Positions 55,947-64,000 of a stretch of 64,000 bases of DNA are shown here, piece by piece. The position numbers and the translations under genes were made by a program. Under the pieces are notes generated by a model that was not told the origin of the DNA, did not search any database, and worked only from the letters and a program-made list of their open reading frames with translations. Within the stretch, counting starts at the first letter, position 1, and every line of letters begins with the position of its first letter. Origin of the DNA: Megascapheus bottae (lineage: Eukaryota > Chordata > Mammalia > Rodentia > Geomyidae). The stretch lies in the NCBI GenBank assembly GCA_024803745.1, contig JANJXV010000189.1:820861-884860 (forward strand), read 5' to 3'.

Positions 55947-58900
55947 TCACACACAAAAAACAGGCTTGCGGTGCACGGGCTGCAATTTCTCATGAGAAAA
56001 ATGGACCTCACAAGGAACCAAGTGAGCAGCATGGCATGCATGGCTGACCATCAAACGGCTAAGATGACAGTGTCGTGGGCAGTGGATACGCTGGCCTGAG
56101 ACATTCATCCCTTCTGGTCTGTGCTGGCAGGCATGATTGACTAGAGACACTGGCTTTCGGGGAGGCAAGTCTGTCCCAGGGTGGTGATAGTGTGAGACCC
56201 TGCTCTCATGGACAGGGTGCCTGGGGCCAATGGGGCTGGTTTGGGGAAAAGACGCCCTGGTGTTCTTTACTTGGCTTTGTTGTGGGTAAGGAGGAGCCAA
56301 GTGGTGGTGGGAATATCCAGCTGTGGGGGCCGGAACTTCATGTAAAGTTTTCTTAGATGCAGAAGGCTCCTGTGGAAGGCCCAGTTTTTCCTCTAGGATC
56401 CTTCCTACAGTGCTTATAAGCATCTGTGCTTCAGGCACTCCACTCTGCCTGAGCGTTCTGCTTGTGGATAAGTCTTGCTTCTTAGTATTGGCCGACTGGA
56501 TCTTGGGGTTTTGCTGGCAGTCTGCCTGACTTTTAGCTTTAGAGGAAAACAATGCCATAAAAAAATTCTTGATCCGATTTCCAAAATGAATCTCTGGAGG
56601 ATGCTGTTCTTTCTCTGACACAGATAGGGAAGAGTTCTTCCTTGCACTTCTTGCTTTCCTGACCTGGGCAGGAGAGTTCAAATTCTGTCCTTGTGAGGGC
56701 CTTGTTCCTGCAGGCTTTGCTTTCTGTATTCTGGGCCTCTCACAACTCTTTGCTTCTTCGGGGCCATGAAACACCTTGCTGTACCATGGGCCATCGGTGA
56801 TGGAGGTCTTAGGTTCTTGCTTTTTGCTGTGTCCTCCCATTCGTAATGGAGAGCTTGACTCATAGATAGTGGACGTGCTGCTTCTGGAAAAGTTCTGTGA
56901 GCTACTCAGAGAACTCTGTGAAGCCAGCACGTTGGTGCCAAGCAGCACGTCGGGTCCACATTCTTGCAGGAAGGTGTCAGCGTCGCAGTCCTGCAAGTTA
57001 TCATCAAAAGGTGGACTTTCACTTGTACTGCTAGATTCTGCCTGGTCTTTCAGGCATGAACCTGGTGAATGCCTAGCTATCGAACTTCTGGAGGGTAATG
57101 GCGTTCGAGTGGTCCTCAGAAATTCTAAAAGGTTCAGATTTTGTAAGTCTTTGTTGACTGACCAGTTAGTGGGCTGTCTCTCTTCCACCTCAGCCATTTC
57201 AACGGGATCTTCAGTCATGTCAGATGCAAAGATCTCTCGTATGGACACACCATGGCAGAGGCTTTCTTTCTCCTGTGTCTCACATATGCCCATTATTGGG
57301 CTGGTGTTTGTCTCTGGACTGCTTCCCTCTGATCCTGGCACAATGTCATGGTGCCACATACTTCCTAAAAGGCTGCACGTTTTGGAATTGGAGAGCAGTC
57401 CCTCTTTTTCTCCAGGTGGAGAGACCACTGAGGGATCACAGTGGTGACTACCCAGTGTTCTGCTCAGGGTTTCACGTGGTGGTGCTTGAGGAGGCTGTGT
57501 GGTATGACCTGATTTTTCTCTCCCTGGCATTTTTGGCAATTTGTCCAGAGCTTCTCCCTGGAATGCATCCCCCTTAGAGGTGAGATTGGCCCTGAAGTCA
57601 CAACAGGCCAGGTGTGGAGAAGCTTCCTGGGAAATGGCCACAGGGAGAGCCTTTTTTAAAGTAAGGTGATTTATGGGCTTGAGAATCTTTAGGGACAAGC
57701 CCCACTTATGCTTCACCCAAAGCTTCTTGATATGCGCCTCCAGCAGCTGTTGGGTGGCAGCATCCAAGAGGAAAGCCTTCTGGGAGGAGCTCGTGCAGCT
57801 TTCCCTAATGTCCAAGGATGCTTCTGTACCAGTAATGCTGGAGCTGGAGTTTTCAAGGGGGGCCAAGGCATGGTCTATTGAGCCCCTGGAATGACTAACA
57901 TGCAAAGGGACCTTGGCCCTGTTGATCTGATCCCATTTTTTTATTAAATGGGCTCTTAGGGCTTCTCCTAGACTATTCATACCTGAATAAATTGGGGGAA
58001 AATATTCAGAATCACTATGTGATGATCTAATCACGTCACTTTCTGATTCTCTCAGCGTGTTAGCTTGCACACCATCTGCTGAGGAGCTTTCTGCATCCCT
58101 GTCCAGTTGTGTGGCTACCCCAGGGCTGTGATGTTCCAGGTCCTTTCTGGAGTTCCCACATTGCTGGGATGCAGAGCTCTCTGAGGTTCCCCTCTCTTGC
58201 CTTCTGCAGCAAACGTCTACATTCCTGGAGTTCTGTGAACACCCTGGCTTGTCCTCTGCCTGGTCTGTTACTCGGGATTTCTTACTGGAAAACAGCTGGA
58301 TCTCACAATTTCTTTTATGGAGGTGCTGAATGAGCCTCTCTTGGAGGTGGTTTTCCAGCTTTTTCCTCATTTCAAAGCTGATGAATTCACCCGGAATCTT
58401 GATGAAGTCTCTCTGATGTAAGAGGCCCTGATCTTGTGTAAAGGCCTTGAGAGACTGATTGACCACAGCGGGTAGAATTCTCTGACTTTCCAGGTGCTTC
58501 CTGGCAAGGTGATGTTCTAGGTGTTGGACAACAGGTGGGACTGTACAGGAATTCACTGGAGGTGAATGAGAGGATAGGACCGGCATATAGGATGGGACAT
58601 GGGCCTGAGCTTGGCTGTCAGCCAGTGGTAGAGGCTGACGCCAGGTCAAGGCAGGAGTGTAGTTTTGTGATTGGCTGAAGTGCTGCAGTAAGGGCTGGGG
58701 TGGAAAGTGCTGTGGAAGTACATTATCTTGGTCTTGTGCTGGCATGAAATTATAGAAAGTATTGAATAAAACAGAGGGTAAGACTAGTGGCTGCCCAGAC
58801 ATTTGGACAGGAGCCACCAGGGACTCGCTGTGCAGAAAGGGAAGGCCCCAGAACAGCTGGCTGCATTTCTGTAAGACCATGGGGAGAATCAGCTCCGGAG

Positions 58901-59565
58901 ACTCAGGGAGCTGCTGGGATTCTCCCTTGGTGTTCCAGAAGGCCTGTGGGATGGCCGCGTCCTGGGCCCTGCCCAGTGACTTCATCATGTTCCCCAGAGA
59001 ATCCAGAGGGTGTTCTTTCTCCTCCCCAGCGTTCTCCTTAGCCCTCTTACTAATCACTACCTCCAGCAGCTCCAGGATGTCAGAGTTGAGGGCTGGGCTA
59101 GGAGAAGGCACCTGAGAGCTGTTGGTTGGAGAGCCGCTCCGTGGGGTGCTTTCTAGTGGAACTTCCCTGAAGTTAGATGGAAGACCAGAGTTTGAGTCAT
59201 GGCTGGGTGGAGTGCAGGCCACAGGTAGAGGAGAAAGAGAACGGGGAGGAGAAAGAGAACGGGGAGAAGGATGTTGTAGAGGAATCAACAGCTCTGGAGG
59301 CTGAGGCGCAGTGTGGTGTGACTGTGTCTCAGCAGGAACTGAGGAACATGTCTGGACTGGTGACAAGGTAGAGGCCAGAGGCTGCAAGCCCTCATGGGAA
59401 GGAGCTGGGGAAGCCTTTGGGGACGCAGTGCTGGAGAAAGCGTCCTCTTCACAGTGTCCAGCTGCCGGGTGGGCTGCAGCAGACGCTGATTTGACAACTT
59501 CACCTAGGGTGTCTCCTTTTAATAAGTGCCTGGAGCTGCTGTTGTCACTGAGCTTCCCTAGGTGG
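55947..59565 (-). CDS. SPATA31: SPATA31-like exon 4, the long terminal exon
   Basis: Acceptor tgtctcctgcag, then SHLGKLSDNSSSRHLLKGDT (the S codon is split with exon 3). Open for 1,205 residues to the stop after HRKPVFCV. No polyadenylation signal was recognised with confidence in the 600 bp beyond. Confidence 0.9.
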
Positions 59566-61535
59566 CTGCAGGAGACAGAGACAAACTTTCTTCAGCATCT
59601 GATAGGCCCAGGAGGATGGGCAATTGTGACCACCTGCTGTCTACCTACTGAAGCACACCCTGCCATCTTTTACACAGCCCCTAGACTTCTCTGTATCCCA
59701 CATCTTCCTATCAGTGCCATCCTGTGCCAACCCGAAGTCTTCCTCAACCCCGAGATAACCCCATTCTCTAGAGAAGAAATGCAGGCTCAGTCACAAGAGG
59801 AAAATCCTTACCTGGTAAGAAGGGAAACTAGATCGTGAATGTCCTCAAGCTCTTCCTGAGTGTCTCTGCAAGCTAGAAACACACACTGTGGTTATGGCAG
59901 ACATGGGAGAACCCCTAGATTTTACAGGAGGGGAATGAGACATTCCTTTGTTAGAGACCATGGAAGATCCACTGGATCTCAAATTTTTATTCATGGCCAC
60001 AAGGCAGGTTCCAGTGCTAAGAGGGCTTAGAGAGGGGTAGTGCTTCTTTATTTACAAGGTGCTTTCAACTCTGCCAAACTATGGCCTACAGAAACTCTTT
60101 TGAATCGGAAGGAAAAGGATCTCATGCATATTATAATTCTTAGGGATGTGAGTTTGTCCACACTGGGACTTTGAGGTCACACCTCCCTATCTAGGCAGGC
60201 TTGCCTCAGCCTCCTAGCCCTCCTTTGTGACACACCTCCCTCTCAAGGAATGCTGTCTCATACATAGTCTCTTTAGTTCCTCCCCATGTGACAGACCTCA
60301 CTCTCCAAGGAATGTTACCTCACTTTGCCTTTTGGCCATTCCTCCCTTTGTGACTCATCTCCCTATCAAGGCAGTGTTACCTCATACATAGCCTCTTAAC
60401 TCCTCCCACTTTGTGACACACCTCACTATTGAGGCAGTTACCTCACAGCCTCTGAGCCCCTCCCTACTTTGTGATGAAGCATATCAGCTTCATTCCAAGG
60501 GGATTTCTGATTACTTTCCTTCTAAAGGCTACCCAAAAACTGACATCCTTGGCATCCTGGCTCTGGTTGTCAGAGTCAGAGATTTCCCCTTGAGACAAAA
60601 TGCAGAACTTACCTTTCAGAGCACTTTTATTCTTTCTCTTCATTTGGCCTCTCTTCTCTACATGATGCTGAGAGATGAGAGAGACAGGATTTAGACCTCT
60701 TTTCTCCTTTCCCTAGACAAGTTCAGATACGTGCTGTTCCTGGATAAAATGCTGCTCTCTTCCTTTGTCCCTGCATTGTCTTTCCCCATATTTAGTGTGG
60801 CAAATTATTTCTGCTTTCACAGGACCACACACCCAGGTTTCCAGGTTCCCCCAGCTTCCTGTTTTTTGCATGTTGACCTTAGCCTCTGCTGGGAGCTTTG
60901 TGTGGGCTTGGAACAGCCCTGTAAGCAACCTAACACTGGGTAAAAATGTGGTACTCAGGTCCTTGGTGTGACATGAGGTTGAGAGTCCAAGTCCCCTCCC
61001 TCTCAGGAGCTCTGCTCTGGGATGCTGAGTTTCAGGGTTTTGGCTTTCTAAGGAATTGCACTTTGAAATCTCCCTTGAATCTATCATTTTTCAGTGAATA
61101 CATTTCTATACACTTGCATACCACTGAACATATGTGTGAGTTGTAAGCTAAATGTAGCTTCCACATATAAAGGAATACATGATCTTGTCTCTGACCCTGC
61201 TTAATTCATTAATTTTTCCAAGTCTGCTTTCTTTACAAATTGTACAGTATGATTCCTTCTAATGGATGAGTTAAATTCCATTATATATGCATATATATGT
61301 ATATGTCCATCTTTGGGTGGTCTGTCCCTGGGGTTCTTACCTTCCTCATCTTGTTCTTTCGCACAGGAGTGGGTGAGGGTGGATTTCCCTTGAAGCAGGG
61401 CAGGAGCAGTAGCAGGAGGAAGAGCCCCACTCCACACACAATGGCAAGGGACATGTCCATTGCCAAGGTGGTGAGGTCGGGGCTCAGCCAGGGGATCTCA
61501 AGGCTTTTCAGTGAAGAGAGGGGATTCTCCATCAT
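55947..61535 (-). CDS. SPATA31: SPATA31-family gene, four exons, apparently intact
   Basis: Exons on the minus strand: 61,341-61,535, 60,613-60,667, 59,812-59,872 and 55,947-59,565. All junctions have GT-AG sites and the phases (0, 1, 2) join into one frame of 1,309 residues. Architecture is that of SPATA31 (FAM75): a short N-terminus with one membrane segment (residues 28-48, then basic RKNKMRK), the conserved ACRDTQEELEDIHDLVSLL block (84-102), HLGKLSDN, a long Pro/Ser-rich disordered part (SPRSLSPPRSLSP around 204-216), IKKWDQI (about 642), LLEAHIKKLWVKHKWGL (about 705-722) and a His/Pro-rich C-terminus. Known: SPATA31 proteins act in spermatogenesis and acrosome/actin-linked sperm maturation. 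The MM start matches the family MEN- start; the frame also runs open upstream to 61,616, so a longer N-terminus is possible. The subfamily (A/C/D/E) was not determined. Confidence 0.85.
59812..59872 (-). CDS. SPATA31: SPATA31-like exon 3, 61 bp
   Basis: Acceptor gtttctag, donor gtaaggat. Encodes ACRDTQEELEDIHDLVSLLT with split codons at both ends, matching exons 2 and 4. Copy A keeps an equal 61-bp exon at 49,943-50,003. Confidence 0.9.
60195..60480. repeat. Minisatellite of about 62-65 bp in SPATA31 intron 2
   Basis: About four imperfect units, each with tttgtgacacacctcc, then caaggaatg or caaggcagtg, ttacctcatacatagcctct and cctccc. Starts near 60,226, 60,287, 60,349 and 60,412. It begins just beyond the end of the homology between copies A and B. 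Confidence 0.75.
60613..60667 (-). CDS. SPATA31: SPATA31-like exon 2, 55 bp
   Basis: Acceptor catctctcag, donor gtaagttc. Encodes the basic linker HHVEKRGQMKRKNKSALK plus one base. Found by phase and by its likeness to the Arg/Lys-rich ...NCALK exon of human SPATA31. Confidence 0.8.
61341..61535 (-). CDS. SPATA31: SPATA31-like exon 1: N-terminus and membrane segment
   Basis: MMENPLSSLKSLEIPWLS, then the hydrophobic stretch MSLAIVCGVGLFLLLLLLP and a basic end KNKMRK. Donor gtaagaac, phase 0. The first ATG of the pair at 61,535 was taken; the second (61,532) gives the family-like MEN- start. Confidence 0.85.
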
Positions 61536-61737
61536 CTGAATCGCACTATTGCTCGTGAGCAACTGAGCTCTGGGCATTTCCTTTGGCAACATATAGTCAA
61601 TGAAGGCTGACATCACAGAGGCCTGCTTTGCAGTAAGTCACAAAGGGGGAGGGGTGATGCGTAACAAAGCCCTCCCCCTGCCTCTAGCTCAGCACTTCCT
61701 TCCCTCCTGGGCCTCTAGATTCCCACCTCCAAGTTCA

Positions 61738-62880
61738 CCTGCTTGGCCTGTGAGAGGCAGACCTCAGTCCATTTCTTGAGCCTTCCCCCTTGAACCCAGA
61801 CATTAGCTGTTCTTGCAGATCACTGTTTGAAATCTGCATTTTTCATAGTTTTATAAATTTTTTTCTTAGCTCTGGAATGTGTTGTTTCACTTGACTTTGT
61901 AATTTCTAGATCACCTCTGTGTGCAGTTTCCAACTTTCCCATGTAACTGGAAATTCAGTTCTCTGAATTCAGTATCAATTCACAAGTAGTAAGATTAGTG
62001 TCAAGCAAAATAAAGGTGTAATAATTTGCAGGGAACTATTTGAGCTACTATGTGAGGAAGAATAGCAGTGGGAAAAGGACAGCTGTTACAGAGAGGACCA
62101 GGTTGCATGGACTTTCAGATGGACTTCAGTGCTGAGTCCTGGCATGTAGCCGAATGGTGGGTCTTGGGCCTATTTCTAAACGTGCTGCCCCGGTCTCTGG
62201 AGATGTATTCCTTCAGTACCCTGGTAAGCGAGCTCAGGATAAGACAGTGATGACTTTGCCTGGAGTAATAAAAACCATCCTGAATTTCCTGCTTGGCCTG
62301 TGAGAGGCAGATCTCAGTCCATTTCAGGAGCCTTCCCCCTTGAACCCAGACATTAGCTGTTCTTTGGAGATCACTGTTTGAAATCTGCATTTTTCATAGT
62401 TTTATAAATTTTTTTCTTAGCTCTGGAATGTGTTGTTTCACTTGACTTTGTAATTTCTAGATAACCTCTGTCTGTAGTTTCCAACTTTCTCATGTAACTG
62501 AATATTTAATTCTCTGAATTCAAGGTCAATGAGATCAATGTCTTAGAATAAAGGAAATAAAGGTATATTCATTTTCAGGGAAAATGAGAAGTACTGCTAT
62601 TGTCTGGGAAAGAAGAGAGTTCTGGTGGATAGTGAAAGAAGGATAACTTTTATAGAAAGACCCAGCAGCATGAGCTTTCTAATGGACTTAAGTGCTTAAG
62701 CCTGACATGTGGCTGAATGGTGGTTTGAAGTCGTCTGGTTTGTAAATGTGCTGCCCATTAGTGTCTGGAGGTGTATTTCTTGTCCTGAAAGTTCCTTCAA
62801 TGCCCTGTAAAGCAAGCTAAGGAGAAGTGGGTGATGACCTTGACTGAAGGTATACAAATCTTGAATTTCCACTCCTGGGG
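61738..62880. repeat. 550-bp direct repeat upstream of the SPATA31-like exon 1
   Basis: Two units in the same orientation. Anchor gcttggcctgtgagaggcag is at 61,741 and 62,291; ctctgaattc at 61,961 and 62,512; gaatggtgg at about 62,152 and 62,713. The first 230 bp of each unit is about 93-95% identical by eye, the remainder about 80%. It lies 200 bp to 1.3 kb upstream of the start codon, where promoter elements would be. Confidence 0.85.
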
Positions 62881-62954
62881 AATGGAATATGTGTCGGTGG
62901 TGTGGGGACAAAGTGAGAAAGAATAAAAAAAGAATGCTGCCTTTAATAACCCTG

Positions 62955-63175
62955 GGTAACTTTGCTGGGTGCTATGTCTCACGCCTGTAATCCTAGCAAC
63001 TCAGGGGGCTGAGATCTGAGGATCACGGTTCAAAGCTAGCCCATACACTAAAGAACTTGAGACTTTTATTTCCAATTAATCACACAAAAACTGGAAATGG
63101 CAGTGTGGTAGCCTTGAGCTGAAGAGCTCAGGACAGCACCCAGGTCCAGAGTTCAAGTCCCACGACTGACAAAAT
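62955..63175 (+). repeat. B1/7SL-like + Geo SINE
   Basis: Forward dimer (cgcctgtaatcctagcaact, then gtagccttgagctgaagagc) ending cacgactgacaaaat. Confidence 0.85.
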
Positions 63176-63179
63176 ATTT

Positions 63180-63650
63180 TAGGTAACTGAAAGCTTCCTG
63201 GTTATGAGCTAAAACTTCACATGTCAGCATAGTTAGATGCCAGTTTCTGTTAAATTTTCCTTCTTTTTTTTTCTGTTGAATTTTCTGTCCTTTAAATTTT
63301 ACCCACCAATTTCTTTGAAAGGGGTATTGTGCGTGTCTGAGTGATTCCTACGGAAATGGAATAATGACCTACATGACTTGCTGTCTCACAGCTGGCATCC
63401 CTGCTAAGTAGGAGACAGAGGCATAGGAATGAAATCCAAAGCTGGTTTCAGAAAAAAAAAAAGGATCAGGAAAATTACTGAAAATAAAGAGTTCGGCTAA
63501 TTCTAGTTCTGCCTAGTAAGTGTGAGATTCTGAGTAAAAAATCACTTATTGCCAAATAAAGGTCCTTTAATAAAAAGGTAGCAAGGAAGTATTGCTCTGT
63601 TTTCTTCACAGTCCCATCATCGTCATCATCATCATCAATTTTCTCATTTA
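63180..63650. other. Unassigned DNA with a short (TCA)n run
   Basis: catcatcgtcatcatcatca at about 63,615-63,637; otherwise nothing recognised. Confidence 0.35.
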
Positions 63651-63654
63651 GTCT

Positions 63655-63765
63655 AGGTTTTTGTGTGTGTTGATTTTGAACTCAGGGCCTAGGTGCTGTC
63701 TTGGAGACATTCTGCCACTTGAGCCACAGCTCCACTTGCTTCTGCTTATTTCATAGCAGCTAGCC
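63655..63765 (-). repeat. Geo half-SINE
   Basis: Inverted right module (ctgccacttgagccacagct). Confidence 0.65.
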
Positions 63766-63917
63766 TAGTGGATAAAAAGGTCTACTACCCTGTGGTTTTG
63801 CTTTCTCATAATAACTAGTGATATCTCATGAAGTTATACATCTAGTCGGGTAAAATACCAATTAATGTCCCGTGCCATTTTAAAAGTAGGCTTATTTTAA
63901 CTTATTTGTCTTATTAT

Positions 63918-64000
63918 CTTTTGCCAGTCCTGGGGTTTGAACTCAGGGTCTGGGTGCTGTCCCTGAGTGTTTGTGTTCAAGGCTGGTGCTCTACCACTTG
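63918..64000 (-). repeat. Geo-containing SINE, cut by window edge
   Basis: Inverted Geo module from ttgccagtcctggggtttga to ctctaccacttg at the last base; the left half lies outside. Confidence 0.75.

Larger units (their letters stand above)
55090..60170. repeat. Right copy (B) of the SPATA31-bearing tandem duplication
   Basis: Counterpart of 43,390-50,295. It contains the intact gene's exons 3 and 4. The homology ends in the intron between exons 2 and 3 at about 60,170. Confidence 0.85.

Noticed and set aside
1..64000. A prokaryotic defence system, operon or phage
   Set aside because: Introns, SINEs, L1, MIR and L2 show mammalian nuclear DNA; no bacterial gene was seen.

Overview
This window is nuclear DNA from a mammal, most probably a rodent of the superfamily Geomyoidea (kangaroo rat, pocket mouse or pocket gopher). 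The strongest clue is its many dimeric SINEs: an ID/tRNA-Ala-like left half fused to a non-tRNA right half, matching the published description of IDL-Geo, which is reported only from Geomyoidea. A second dimer carries a B1/7SL-like left half on the same right half. MIR, L2, 5'-truncated L1 and CA/GT microsatellites complete a mammalian repeat landscape. There is no operon, CRISPR array, phage or plasmid signal. Species and chromosome cannot be fixed by eye.

Layout. 1-8.9 kb: SINEs, L1 pieces, a MIR and one unidentified coiled-coil ORF. 8.98-16.85 kb, plus strand: an apparently intact five-exon trypsin-fold serine protease of the testis PRSS39/PRSS40 type, with H160, D211 and S314 and a hydrophobic C-terminal tail. 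17-24.5 kb: repeats and a GT-rich tract. 24.5-42.7 kb: two tandem copies of a segment with NUTM2-family remnants on the minus strand. The right copy keeps recognisable exons 2-7 with stops and frameshifts; the left copy is reduced to exons 5-7 plus a third, more diverged tail. Between them lie a solo LTR, a 20-bp minisatellite of NRF1-like sites and a second GT-rich tract. 43.4-50.3 kb: a mosaic SPATA31-family pseudogene. 55.1-61.5 kb: an apparently intact four-exon SPATA31-family gene (minus strand, 1,309 codons before the stop) whose exon phases I could join. A 550-bp direct repeat lies just upstream of its first exon.

The genes share a theme: PRSS39/40, SPATA31 and NUTM2 are all mainly testis/sperm-expressed families that duplicate readily. 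The most interesting signal is how this cluster evolves. Coding parts of paralogues are about 98-99% alike by eye while the flanks are only about 80-88% alike, with sharp changes, as expected from gene conversion or repeated unequal exchange. Modules of old and young copies are spliced together, and a GC-rich block sits at a breakpoint. I see no new enzymatic system. Coordinates of splice-supported exons are exact to the base as read; repeat edges are approximate (about 10-20 bp).
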